Below, one piece after another: positions 1 through 12,103 of a DNA stretch of 64,000 nt. This stretch comes from Spinellus fusiger (lineage: Eukaryota > Mucoromycota > Mucoromycetes > Mucorales > Phycomycetaceae): contig JALLLS010000007.1 of assembly GCA_025094145.1 (NCBI GenBank), forward strand, positions 186,001 to 250,000. The letters run 5' to 3'. The translations under genes were made by a program, and so were the position numbers. Under the pieces are notes generated by a model. It had not been told where the DNA came from. It did not search any database and saw only the letters and a program-made list of their open reading frames with translations. Position 1 is the first letter of the stretch; every line of letters starts with the position of its first letter.

Positions 1-2061
1 GACATTTTTCTTAATGCAGGAAGAACAAAGAGATAAAAGGCAACTGTAGCAGACACTGGATTGCCTGGTAGTGCAAAGACAGGCTTGGTGTGTGAGCTTT
101 CTTGGTGAACTGTGGCAAATGTAGTTGGTTTTCTAATCATATTATAAGCAAAACACACTTTTATCCCAAGCTATAGAATATATATATATAAACCTCTTAG
201 TTACCCTGGTTTCATAAGAACACGGCCAAAATGTACAACAGCACCAAACTTCTGCTCTAAAAGTGGCTTCATAAAATCTGCTTCACCCATGGATACACCT
301 CCTGTAGTAATCAAAACATCTGCCACCGAAAATGCCTTGTGGAGTACTTGCTCTAATGCCTCTACTTTGTCTCCCACAATTCCTAAATCCACCAATTCAA
401 ATCCTGCACTGATAACTGCAGAAGAAAGAGTGATTCGATTGGCATCTCGTATTTCTCCTGGTTGAAGAACACCACTGTAAAGTACATTTTTCAATTCACT
501 GCCCGTAGATAAAATAGCCACCCGAGGCTTTTGACAAACAAGGACTTGTTTTATGCCTACAGAAGCCAAAAGACCAAGCTCTCCACCCACATGGGAGATG
601 ACTTGGCCTTTGTGTCCTACGACTTGACCACTACTGCAATCGCTTCCAATCTCACGGATATTCTCCCCCTCCAAGACCTGAACAAGAATCTCAACTTGAT
701 CTTCGTGCTTCCCATCTTTGGATGTTTTGATTAACCGAGTGTCTTCAACCATAACAATAGCATTGGCACCAGGAGGAACAAGACCTCCTGTTGAAATACG
801 AGCAATTTGGTGGTGTTCTAGTGGGTTTATAGTATCACTGCTGGTGGCAGCCAAAGATACCAATGCAACAGAATAGATTCCTGGTCCATCTTCCACTAAG
901 AATAAAGAAAGAAAAAGAAAAGGATTAGAATCCATTCATAATAATGATAATAAAGAAAAGAAAAGAAAGGGTACGCCATGACTTTTATGATCTTACCATG
1001 GACAGCATAACCGTCTACTACAGAAGCACGATAGCCAGGTACATTCTCAACTGCCTTTACATCTTCTGCCAATATCTCACCCACCATGGCTTCTCCAAGT
1101 TCACATGAGCGATTACCCAAGGCATGGCAATTCAAGGCAATTAAGCCTTGTGCCTCTGCTATTGTGATCATTGGGTAAGGTGAAGAACGAGCACGTCTAG
1201 TCACTTGACTTTGTTCAGTACACATCTCTTTTATACACCTATAACATACCTGGTGCATCCAATTCTCCCGAACGCCCTGTATGGCGAGTATGGTCTGGTA
1301 TATCTATTCGATGCATGCATGTGTGGTGTTGATGTTGATGGGAGGGTTGAACAGGCACTTTGCTATCCTTCTGCATCTCACCATGGAAATTAACAACAGA
1401 ATCGCCCCGTAGAAGGTCTAATCCATGAGGAAGGACATTGAGAATAGCTGACAAATTCTCCTTGCATGCCTTGGGACTTCCAGGGAGGGTAATAATAAGG
1501 CTCTTTCCGCGTATACCAGTAATAGGACGCGATAGAGCAGCAAAGGGAGTGATGGACAGAGAACTTGATAAGAGTAAATGTGTGATGCCCGGTGTTTGTC
1601 GCGTCAAAAGAGAAGTAATGGCCTATCACCCCTCTCGTTGGTTAGATAGGAATCAGTCTAGGGTTGGCTTACTTCTGGTGTTGTGTCTCTTTCAGCAAAC
1701 CCAGTGCCACCTGTAATAATAACAAGGTCCAAGCCAAGAGCATCTATGTAGTGCAAGACTCTTTCTTGTATCCGTGCAGTGGAGTCGGGTACAATAGCTT
1801 GTTGGCAGATACTGTATTTTTGTGTGGTAGTGAGAATATCAGTGATGAGGGGTCCACTCTTGTCAAGGAGGTGGTTAGCTGAGGATGAGTCACTGACTGG
1901 AAGAAGGATGAGCGAAAAATAATAATAAAAGAAAAGAAGAGTCTTGATAGTGGTTATTACCAGTAAGCACTGCTACAGAATAACGGGTATCTGTACCGGT
2001 TGGGTGTGTTTATGAGTGAGAAGTGTGAATAGCACTATGCATACTGTCTACCTTGTATCAT
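1..2061 (-). CDS. Gephyrin-like molybdenum cofactor protein (MogA-MoeA fusion), 3' end outside window
   Basis: Molybdenum cofactor synthesis: the MogA (G) domain adenylylates molybdopterin and the MoeA (E) domain inserts molybdate. My exons are 2061-2052, 1990-1961, 1896-1673, 1622-1250, 1203-997, 895-205 and 132 to beyond the window start. The N-terminal third shows G-domain hallmarks: VAVLTVSDSS, then [15 protein letters not shown], then [22 protein letters not shown] His-rich linker (about residues 180-215) joins the E domain, recognised by [37 protein letters not shown] and, after the last intron, [13 protein letters not shown]. The domain order G then E is that of animal gephyrin and the reverse of plant Cnx1. 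The first coding exon is only 10 nt (M-I-Q plus one base), chosen because upstream of residue 5 there is a stop in frame and the join gives [12 protein letters not shown]. The final domain (MoeA C-terminal) lies outside the window. Tandem with the methyltransferase upstream. Confidence 0.88.
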
Positions 2062-2177
2062 GGTGTTCTTAGTGAGGGTTTTAATTTTACAGTCAGTAGA
2101 ATAGGAGAAACAGGGTAAAAAAATGATATAAGAAAAACAGGCTTTATTTCTATTTTGTGGTACTGTTCATGTACTGT

Positions 2178-3661
2178 TCATGCCTTGACAATGGCTGCTG
2201 TTGACTTTCTGAGTCTTGCAAGGAAGAACCCACTCGTATGACTCACAAGAGGGTCGAAGCGCACACAGTGTTGTTGGAGGGAGGCTTGAATGGCAGGCGT
2301 GGTTTCCTTGATTTGGCTGGTTCTTATAGGAGGCAATGGAATATTCAGGTGTTCAATACAAGGCACTGTCTCAAGCATTGCTTCTGGGAAATGGGATAAG
2401 AACCAGGCCACATTGTCCTCGTTCTGTTTTACAGTGAGAGAACATGTACTATAAACCATAATTCCATTGTCCTTTAACATCTTCCAGCCTTGTTGCATTA
2501 AATCACGCTATGGAGTGTAAGAGAATCATTCTGTAGACAAAGATGGGTGAGGATGAAATACCTGCAATTGACAAATAGTAGCCAGTCTGTCTGGATCCAT
2601 AAAGTTCTTTTCAAATGCATCCCAACCCCATTTCTCATACTTGTCATAGAGTAAGCCTTAGAGTCTTGTCCACTGAGAATAGAAAAGAGTATACCTTGAT
2701 AATATGACTAATAGATCCATCGTGTGTACACTCAGCATCCACAAGCACCTAAAGGCAATGGATACAGTCAGTCCACTCCATTCACTAGTAGTAGCCATCG
2801 ACCAACCTTATCATAGAGCCTACTACTACACGCATGATCAAACCGCAACATCTTTGGTGCCCAGAAGGGTGTCATCTCACTCTTCTTTCTGTCCATCTTT
2901 CTTCTTTTGATAGACGGACCCTCCTTTGACTGTTCTTCTGTCTCTTCCAAAACAACATTTCCTAGTCGTGAAGGTGCTGGTACACTAAACTGAGTCCCAT
3001 CGGCCACAAATAACCGAGCACGTCCACCCACTTTGTACTTTTTTAACAGGGATCGACAAGTAGCCAGACGATGACTTGCTACATCCACACCTGTCACTGT
3101 GCCTGTGCCTTGATCCCCTAATACATTGGAAATCATGCACAGTTTAGCCCCCGGTGCACAACAGACATCCAATACATGGTCGTTGGGTTGGACTTCCAGT
3201 GCTTCCACAGCAATGGCAGAACTCAGATCAATACCAAACAGAGCATGGTGTTGATACCTACCCTCATAAACAAAACAAAACAAAACAAAGAGGACAGGTG
3301 AGTATAGAGTGAGTGAGTTGATCTATTCAGCAGATAGAGTGGGTCAGTGTACCTACGCAGGAATATCCACAAGACGAGGACTTTGTTTTGATCGATGGAA
3401 TCCAAAGAACCCATCCAGACCTGGTACTTGCCAGACCTGCTCTGTATTCAACTGTTGACGCAGCTGCTCGAGGGTGGGGAGGTGGGTCTGGCCAAGATGA
3501 GTATTCCACCGAACATAGCGAGGGAGGGCTGTGACAGTGTAAATACGTGGGTCAATGGTATTTTCATCGAGGAACTTCTTAAAAGAGACAGGAAGGTGTT
3601 CAATATCAAAGCCTGTCTCACTGTCAGATTCAGGTGTTGCACTTCTCGAGACAATGCTCAT
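2178..3661 (-). CDS. NOL1/NOP2/Sun-family RNA m5C methyltransferase
   Basis: SAM-dependent cytosine-C5 RNA methyltransferase of the NSUN/RsmB type; the substrate (tRNA or rRNA) cannot be told from sequence. Exons 3661-3357, 3257-2807, 2748-2695, 2639-2562 and 2507-2178 give 405 aa. The N-terminal part (about 1-100) is a PUA-like/ancillary region. The Rossmann core starts at GIDLSSAIAVEAL, followed by the SAM loop LDVCCAPGAKLCMI, GVDVASHRL and FVADGTQF. A Lys/Arg-rich insert (SIKRRKMDRKKSE) sits before motif IV. Motif IV reads VLVDAECTHDGS, where most relatives have D-A-P-C; motif VI, YSTCSLT, carries the second conserved cysteine. All introns are GT-AG and phases match. The stop codon lies only 117 bp from the start of the next gene on the same strand. 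Family assignment is strong; the exact subfamily is open. Confidence 0.88.
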
Positions 3662-3726
3662 TAGGAAACGAAAGAAAGAGGCTTGGAAGGCATTTCGGAG
3701 TTTATATTTATTGATAGGATTTTGGT

Positions 3727-5631
3727 TTACTGGCCATCTAACAAGATACTTGTGGATTTGCTTGGGATGTAGTAAATGATGTACTCTACTTCTCTTTTCA
3801 GTTCTTCACAGTATCGGTTCAAGGGTAGATCGTTTTCATCATAGCCAACTAGTGTATAGAGTGAAAAATACAGTGAGAAATACAGATAGATATAAGCATA
3901 AACTTACATGGATTTTCAATTTCAGCACCAATGGACTCAATACCAAACAGTGTAAAAGAGACGAGAGCCACCACAGGAGCCACTAGCCAACCAATGGATT
4001 CTACGAGAGCAAAGGGAAGGAAGAAGATATAAAGAAGTACGCCTTGTTTTCTAATTGGGATGAGTCAAGAGAACACTGCCATGGTCACTTACAAATGAAT
4101 ATTGTAGGCCCTAGGGATAGGTGTATGGACAATACGCTCAAATGCAGTAAGAGAGTTGATAAGTGTATCAATAGCAGAAGAAGTCACAGAGACAAGACTA
4201 GACTCTATCTTATCTGCTGCCTTTGCTTGGTTAATGTAGAGAGCCACTCTATAAAGAATCTCAATAGGAAGAGCAATATCCGAGTCGCCTTGGTATGGCA
4301 AATCTTCTGCACTAGTAAAAGCAGACTTTGGCTTTGTACGATGCTTTCTAAAGTGGAATCTGTGGTGGTGTTCCTTCTTTCCACGCTGTTCTTCAGTGAA
4401 AGAACCCTCTCCCAAGGTATCCTGGTCTTCTTCTGCTAAATGGAAAGTCCCGGCACGCATACTATTGGCATTGGAGGGATAGCGAGAGTCTCCTCCTGCT
4501 GATTCCTCCTCCTCCTCCTCCACTTCTGTCACTCTTTCTCTTTCTTCCTCGTGGGATTGTCCAGCAGATATTTCTTCGTCAGCGTGTTCAAAAGCAAATC
4601 TAGCAGCGGACAGTGTACTAGAGTCAATGCCAGTAGCGGCACGCTTAAAATCCGCACTTGAGATAAGATCAAACCCAGAGTCGGGAAAGCGCTGGCGGAT
4701 GTCTGCTCGGCGTGCATTCATCACATCGGCAGGGTCGTCGGCTTCCACAGGCTCATCGTGGTTGGGTGGCTTGATACTGTTATGAAGAGAAACAACAAAG
4801 GGAAGAGAATTGGCCTTTTCTATGACATGTTGGGCCAATGGACCCAGGCGAAGGTTCTTGACGGTCTCTCTTATGGGAGCAGCCGATACCTTTGTATGGG
4901 TCACACTGCAAGGAACCCAGTTGGGTGGCAATAGCACCTCCACTGTACAATGAGTTTATGCCATTGAAAGTAGTACTTACAGTCATAGTAATCAATACCG
5001 TATTCATGTCTTAAATGATGTTTTGTAGCCACCATAAAGGCAAGCAGCAGTTTAACACAGCGCATTTTTTCCAAATGATCGGTTTCTGTTTCTTCGGGGA
5101 TATTAATCCACACCTGTCGAGTCAGGTTACGAATGGTAGCAATGACAGTCTGCACTAGTTTGCGACCCTCCCAGTATCGGTCATAGGCGGTATTGACGCG
5201 GAAACCCAAAAGTAGGCCAAGAGCCACAGACACTGTTCCTACTGCACACTTGATATGAGTGACTTTCTCCCTTGTTCCTTTCCCTTTGGACTTACACACA
5301 GACACTGGAATACCAACATAGAATTTGAGCTGATAGTGTAGAAACCACACACACACAGAGAAGAAGGTCATTCCCAGTACATGGGGCAGAGTGGGAATTA
5401 ACACCTAAACAGAAGAATAAATGACAGGCCTATTCCACAGAGCTTCTTTACCGAACCCTTGCACTGCAGGACATCAGGCCAACCGAATTGTGATTGAACA
5501 TAGTCCCACACCTGCTCAGCCGCTGTTCTCTTCTCACAGAAGGATCGTCTTAATCTTTCTATGAAAAAATCTTCATCTATCTTTGCCTCCGTCTATCCGC
5601 AGTCATTACCTCTCTCCGATATGTCTACCAT
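3727..5631 (-). CDS. Bestrophin/UPF0187-family anion channel with long acidic insert
   Basis: Membrane protein of the bestrophin-like family, expected to conduct chloride or other anions. Exons 5631-5610, 5576-5452, 5404-4981, 4942-4093, 4050-3908 and 3848-3727 give 561 aa. Family signatures seen: GLLLGFRVNTAYDRYWEGRK and the Trp/Arg-rich segment after it, LLPPNW, RIVHTPIPRAYNIHLKQ, then a membrane segment (VLLYIFFLPFALVESIGWLV), and the hallmark C-terminal IGAEIENPFGYDENDLPLN. Between LLPPNW and the HTPIP motif lies an insert of about 200 residues rich in Glu, Asp and Ser, including a run of consecutive glutamates (coded near 4500-4520). Such an insert is long for the family and is probably a cytosolic disordered loop. 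The start codon is supported by a 22-nt first exon that joins in frame; no other methionine is available near the N terminus until residue 59. Confidence 0.85.
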
Positions 5632-5800
5632 AATGACAATGGAATAAGAAAAAGAGAGCAAGAGAAGAAATACAGAAAGAAAGAAGAGCAAAAAACTCCA
5701 AGAAAATAGACTTGGCTATTTCTATATGCTAGTGGGCATAGGTTGTAACACACGCATACTTATATTCACTCAAATATTCACTTATTTATTAGTAGCAAGT

Positions 5801-5844
<44 letters not shown>

Positions 5845-6553
5845 CATGACGACCATGGTTGTTATGGCTTGATGGTTACCATGGAGATATATTTAAAATA
5901 AAAAAAGAGGCTTTCTTTTTTCTTTTCTTTTCATTTTTTTTTATGTTTACAATAAAAATAAATAGATATTCTACTCATATGGCCAAATCATGAAGCCTTG
6001 GATGAACTGATAATCATCCTCAGTGATTATTTTGGCTTTTTGCTATTCCCTGTTCTTTTGTTTTCGAGAAAGAACCGCTTTACCAACATTAACTGAAGGT
6101 AAAGAAACGGCGGTAGCAGGGTTAATGAAAATAAGAAAATCAAGTCAGGTCTATTATTTATCTCTTTTCATCTCAACTCCGATGTGACATTGTAAAATGA
6201 AAGGAACTTAGGACTGTGTTTCGATCTTTGAATGAAACATTTCAAGTCTATCGGTCAATCAATATATCCTACAGTGAGGGTGAACACCAGAAGAGGACAA
6301 GGATGAAGGTTCATCCATTTTAATACTCCAACACACACTATTTTGTTAGTAGAGCCAATCATAACATATCATATCATAGACATAACATATCATAGACACA
6401 ACATATCATAGACACAACATATCATAGACACAACATATCATAGACACAACATATCATAGACACAACATATCATAGACACAACATATAAAAGCAAGAGTTC
6501 AGTTTATAATAGAGAAATGATATTTTTATAGAAATGAGACAAGAGTTATAGAC
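5632..6553. other. Intergenic, AT-rich with simple repeats
   Basis: No gene seen. Contains a trinucleotide ATT run at about 5807-5844 and a 16-bp tandem repeat at about 6361-6487. The left part is the upstream region of the bestrophin gene; the right part is the 3' flank of the Nup88 gene. Confidence 0.7.
6361..6487. repeat. 16-bp minisatellite
   Basis: About seven or eight head-to-tail copies of CATAGACACAACATAT, with the first copies slightly diverged (ATAACATATC). Lies in the intergenic gap 3' of the Nup88 gene. Confidence 0.9.
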
Positions 6554-9500
6554 TCAAAAGATCTTTTCCAGATCCTTTGATCTTTGTATTATTTCATGTA
6601 TCATTTCTTCCCTAAAATAATACAAGTCAACTCCTACTGTAGACTGTCAATAGATAAAAACAACTTACTGCAAAGACAAGGAAGACTTCAGACGATTCAA
6701 CTGAGTAGATGATACTGTATTGACAGCATGTGTGGCCTCCATTTTTGGTTCAGAACTGGTCTTTTCTCGCAGACGCTTTATGTCTTTCTCCAACTAAATA
6801 AATAAATGAAAAGAAAAGAGTTCAAAGTCCATGGTGCTGGCTGGCTGGCACTTTGCTATTGCTCTCTCTCCCTCCCTCTCTTTCTTACCTTTTCAGTACG
6901 CGCAAGATATCCATGTTTGCCATTCACTGTTTTCTTATCCTCCTTCAATTGATGTAAAAGTTGGTTCTCTTCATCTGATCTCACAGGACGATATGATTTT
7001 AAGTGTTTAGCAAGAATAGCTTCTGTGCGTAGAGCAAGCTTAACAAAATTATGTGTAGCCTCCTTCAATCGGTTGTCTCTTGTATTAACAAGTCCAGCAC
7101 TTAATAGAGTCATTTCCTCCTGAAGATCCTTCACTGTCTCCACTTGTTGACGAAGCTCCTTGTGTTGTATGAACAGTCTATTCAACATTCAGTCAATATG
7201 AAATAACATAAAATAAAAACATAACTCCTTACAACTTACCTCTTTCCAATTTCAGCAACGCAGGTGCTGATGGTCTGCACATCTTTCTGGATCTTGTCTG
7301 CGTGTGTATTAAAGAACTTGAGTGACTCTTCTGTAATGACAATCTCTTTATTGCCTCCCAATGTGGGAGGAACAATCACTTTGGGCTGGTTTGGCAGTTG
7401 TTGGAAGCTCTGTAGTGCTTTGGGGACACTGAAAGGTGGCAATGACAGGTCACACTGGTACTGAGCTTCTATGTTCCTGCCCTCCTTGGCTGCATCCTTC
7501 AATTGGGTTTCTATTGCTTTGGAAAGACCAGATCCCTTTTCAATAGTGAGTTCGTTGCGATCCCCAATAGCCACTGTCACTAGACTCGACGTAGAAGACA
7601 GCACAAACAGAGAGCGTGATAGGTAGACATCTGTAAGAATAGCTAGACCACTGACAGGCACCGTCTCCCTATCATAAGGGGAGGAATTCACCAGACACCG
7701 TGTAATAGACTGTGATTTGTTATCCACCCAGGCTGCCATGGTATCCTCAATTTCCTCATTTCCCTTTTCTTCCAAATAGGCGTCTTTGATTTTAGCAAGT
7801 GTGTTCACCCACTCAGTCATTACAATGATGTGGACACCTGCTGTATGGTAAATGTAATAAGTATCCGCATAGACAGGATCCACCACAATAGACATCTGGC
7901 TCTGAGTTGAAGAGGGACGCACAATCTCAAGTTGCTCATACAGTGACATTCTGGGGAGGGTGTCTGCTTGGGATAAAAAGAGACCGAGCTAATGTATCAA
8001 TGGATAAGTCTCACACACATTTGCAATACTGTTTACCTTTGACTGCCATGGTCTGTCGGGATCATGGGCAGAAGGCATCAACCACTGAGGATCAATACCA
8101 ACGCCAAGCAAGTAGTTGCATACAGTGCCATTGGTGCATGCTATTGCCAAGACATCCACAGCACCTGTCTTTAAGAACGCAATATCACTCACTTGCTCAT
8201 CACTAATATCAAAGGGATCTCCCATGATTCCCTCTACTTTAAAGGGACCCTGTCGCTGAATGTCATAAGGAATAGAACACTTGGTGGTCTCCACAATAAC
8301 AAGATCCCTGTCCACAAAAGTAGGTGTCTCTTTACGCTCTGTCCCAGTAGATAGAAGCATGTCGTAGATCCACTGGTAATGAAGTCGCTGGGTGTAGTAA
8401 AGGCACTGTCGGTCATCCTCCAGCTGATCCAAGGGTCCTTCTTCCTCAATCTTTCTTATTTTGACATTGGCCACAGATGCCAATGTTTCCAAATGTCTTC
8501 GCTTGATGACACTTTACATAGTGTATTAGTTGAAACGACATGTCGAGTGTCTTGTAGCAATGGCTTGTTTACCTTGTGGAAGGAAGGACTGGACACAAGG
8601 CATAGACATGACCATTGCGCTGAGCATAATAAACAGTGAAGGACTCCCAGCCATCCTCATTGCCACTTGTGCCAAGAGAGAAAGAAACGGTGTCTTCTTC
8701 AGGACCAAGATCATCATCAAAACGAATGCCTCTTGCTACCTTGGTAGACTTCTTGCGTCTTCCAGGAGAAAGATCAAAGCATTGCTCGGGCTCTTCAATG
8801 TCTTTGCTTATATTGAACATTCTACATGTCCATTTCCATCGGTCAGTCAACCCCATAAGAGAGAGAGAGAGAATAGAGAGAGAATAGAGATAGGGGACAG
8901 GTATGAGAACCTTACCTCAATAGATTGTCTGTACTAAGCACTAAGAGATGGGCATGAAGTTCACTGAGTGGATGCCATACCACCTTGAGCACTTGTGTTT
9001 CATTGTCTCTCCAATAGAGTTCTCCCACTCTCATTGTTCTACAGTTCAGCCTTTGCTTGGTATGGATGTTCTTGGAGATCCCTGTCTCAGTGCCAAACCC
9101 CTCTCGAGGCAAAGACACTACAGCCAGGTGGTGTTGGTCAGCTACAGCCAAAAGACGCCCATTGTGGTTGAGTGTCAAGGATTCTATGTTAAAGGTGATG
9201 TCTGGGGTGTCCAGAACCTATACCAAGATAAGCACATGACAGAACATGATAGAACATTAAGCATAGTTGCTTACTCTATAGGGTATCTGACAAAGCCAAG
9301 TGGTGTCTGTCTTGCCTTCCAGTGTCTGCCGTGTCTCCTCCAGCCAGGCCTCCTTGACTTGGTTCAGGTTGATGCCTCTGATTTCATCCTCAACAGCAAC
9401 AATAAGATCATTGGCAGGTGTTACTACAATGTGCTGCAGGTGTCTTAAAGACGTGTTCTTCGCGGTATGGATAGGTGTGTGGGTGTGGGTGTGGGTGGAC

Positions 9501-9595
9501 TTTATGAGACTTTTCTGAGTGTCTCTGGACTCCTTTTTGAATATAGCATGGTCTCCTAAAAGTTCAAGCCAACTGTCTGGTAGTGTGTGCTTCAT
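6554..9595 (-). CDS. NUP88: Nup88/Nup82-like nucleoporin
   Basis: Structural nucleoporin of the cytoplasmic face of the nuclear pore, where the family anchors Nup214/Nup159-type partners for mRNA export. Exons 9595-9275, 9217-8916, 8821-8573, 8511-8037, 7988-7240, 7177-6889, 6793-6669 and 6611-6554 give 855 aa, all phases consistent. The N-terminal half has the repeat pattern of a seven-bladed beta-propeller (for example TLNHNGRLLAVADQHHLAVV and LVLSTDNLLRMFNIS). The C-terminal third (about residues 590-855) is heptad-rich coiled coil (ELRQQVETVKDLQEEM, LEKDIKRLREK). Length and architecture fit Nup88 of animals and Nup82 of fungi. The exon-4/5 join (QSK to LGLFLSQADTLPRM) uses an acceptor at 7990-7989; the nearer AG dinucleotides would shift frame. 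Family call rests on architecture and the LRMFNI-type propeller motif, so a homology search is desirable. Confidence 0.72.
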
Positions 9596-10056
9596 GTTGA
9601 GTGTTAAGTGAGAAAGAAGGGTTGGAAAAAAAGTGCACTGCTTGGCTTGTTCATGGCACCTTTCTTTTAGTACTGATAGTGGGACTGCTGAAAATGGGAT
9701 GAGAAAAAGAAATAGGCCACTGATTCAAACTCCAATGCAGTCAGTAGGGTTCTCTCCCTATGGAGGGGATTCCTACTTGTTGTGTATTATGATGTGTATT
9801 ATGATGTGTTATGTTTATTTATCTATTTGATAGAGTAGCAGAGGTGATTATGAGCTCATTATATTAACAGAAGAAAATAGCATGTTAATCCATAAAAGAC
9901 TCGAGTGGCCTTTCACCAATTCACTTGCTTACTTTGCTATAAATGCTATTCAATGGATGTGAAGGGTATGTGTGGGTATGTGTGTGTGTGTTTTTTTTTT
10001 ATATATTTATATATATTTATATATATTTATTATTATTATCATGACTATTAATAAAT
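9596..10056. other. Intergenic
   Basis: Upstream region of the Nup88 gene and 3' flank of the GDI gene. Holds a TG-rich and TTTATATA-type low-complexity run at about 9968-10035. No gene or RNA recognised. Confidence 0.6.
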
Positions 10057-11626
10057 TCAAGAGGCATTGACTTCATCATTTTCCTTCTTCTTCAATACAA
10101 GTGTCTCTCCTGTAATGCGACGCCACAAATCATGCACATCCTCACAGACAGTCTCAAAGTGGGAGGTGGCATCATAAGAGCGAGAGACAAACACCTGGTC
10201 CTTGGTGCCATCTTCCACAGGGACTTGGATAGGAGAGACAGAGACAAACTTATCCAAGACAGGACCCAACAGCTTGAGGCCTTCTTCAATCTCCTTCTCT
10301 GGCTGGTCAGTCTCTACCAATGTGGAGACAATGGCAAGATAGTAGTCCTTGCCACAGACCATATGAGCACTGTTGACACAAGCAACATAGATGTCGTGTT
10401 GACGGCCTACTTGGTTCTGGGGAATCACAATTTGAACAGAGTCAATGTCAGAAGTATTAGGAATGGGGTGGGTCAATAGACAAATGGCACGAACAACAGA
10501 GCCAATTGTCTTTACTTTTGTAGACACATAGGAGGGATCGCAAATCACTTGTTTTGTCTTGACAATCTCATCTCCTGCCTTGACACCAGTAACAGCACCC
10601 GAGGCATCATAGACAATCTCAGTGATGTCCTTGTTCAGCATATAAGTACCACCATAGACAGCACTCAATCTAATACACATCCATTGTAAGCTCCAACCTA
10701 CAGCAAACAGTCATTACCTTGCAAATGCCTGGGGAAGATCACCCAATCCGTAAAGAGGGTAGATGTAAGGACTCTTGCCATAACGCACAACGGACTTTGT
10801 GTAGAGATTGATTCTATCAATGGTGGCTCTTCCAGCCTCATTGAGATAGTCATCATCCAAGTGAAGGGCCATGGCATGACCTATCCCATGTGTATTAGTC
10901 TTTTGTTCCTTTTGTTCCGGCTATTGTCTGCTTACCAATAAAGTCTTGGGTGCCTGTCTCTAAACCAAAGTTCTTGTAGATAGCCGACATGGTACTGGTG
11001 TCCAGGTTCAATCCTTGGTGTGTAGATGGATTGTTATCATCGTAATTGTGAGCCCACTCAAGGAACTTCTTCATACGACGCTTCTCAAAGATCCCCATGA
11101 GAGGAGAGGAGAGTGCCTCCACTTCATTGGATGGCACCTTGGAGATCTTGCCACCACGGAAGACAAAAGAACCAGCGATTTGCTTGAATTCAAGGTATCT
11201 TGTCACATCAGTATGTGTCAAGAAGCGGACAATCTCGCCATTGGTCATCATGAACTTGGGAATAAGGTCAATGTTCCAGTCACGATCCTTGCCCAGTTCA
11301 GAGGGAGGTTCTTGTCCGGATCTGAACTTCTTGTAGAGCTACTCTCCATCCATAAGTATAAGTGCCATTGAAAGACACATCCACCCCCAACCACCTTCTT
11401 CTTTTTTGTAGTTGGGTGGTTATATCAGCTTACCTGAGTCAAGTTGAGGGAGGCTGACTCACCGCCATAGTAGTCATTGCGGTCCATATGAAGCACCTTC
11501 TTACCATCCACTGACAAAAGACCAGAGAGAATGCACTCTGTGAGGCCAGTGCCTAAGATAACAACATCGTATTCTTGTTCCTACACTGTTCATCAAACTG
11601 CAAAATAGATGATATCTGCTTACCAT
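10057..11626 (-). CDS. gdi1: Rab GDP dissociation inhibitor
   Basis: Binds prenylated Rab GTPases in the GDP form and recycles them between membranes and cytosol. Exons 11626-11624, 11580-11434, 11338-10936, 10880-10718 and 10669-10057 give 442 aa, the usual GDI length. Conserved GDI/REP regions are clear: [46 protein letters not shown], then [30 protein letters not shown] and [10 protein letters not shown]. The first coding exon consists of the ATG alone, directly followed by GTAAGC; the next exon begins GAACAAGAATACGATG, giving M-E-Q-E-Y-D-V-V, as expected for GDI. No alternative upstream methionine fits. High-confidence ortholog of yeast Gdi1. Confidence 0.96.
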
Positions 11627-12103
11627 GATGAGAAAGTGTATAAAATAAAAAGAGACCTGTAGGCTTCGTTGGCGCTTGATGACCAAGTGATTTATCTTGA
11701 CCAATCAGAGTTCAGTTCACGAGACGCGAGGATGAAAATAGGGTGGGAGGTATGTCATGCACAGCTCCATTCACTGAGTTCTAATTTATTAAACACAGAA
11801 ACACAAAAAGTCATGTCTGCCTGCTATTTGTTTGTTATTTGCTTGTTATTTGTTTGTCTGTTTTTATTTTTATTTTTCATTGTATCCATGCTGTATTGGA
11901 AGACCAGATTCCTTGTGGTGATCTCCTACAAAGGAAATAAAGCAGAGAGAGGGAGTCTATAAGAGTCCATTGGAAGAATGAAATCCACAACACATGACTG
12001 GGCTCTCTTTATAGAGTCACTCAGTCTATGAACAAGTGTTTTCTACACCCACTCATAAACAAGATCAATATATATATATATAAAAGGAAGATATATATTT
12101 ATA
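11627..12103. other. Intergenic upstream of GDI
   Basis: Upstream region of the minus-strand GDI gene. AT-rich with a run of TTATTTG repeats near 11825-11880. Ends at the TA target site of a Tc1/mariner element. No gene seen. Confidence 0.6.

Noticed and set aside
6361..6487. Regular spaced repeat suggestive of a CRISPR-like array.
   Set aside because: The units are contiguous and have no unique spacers; this is an ordinary minisatellite in a eukaryotic genome.
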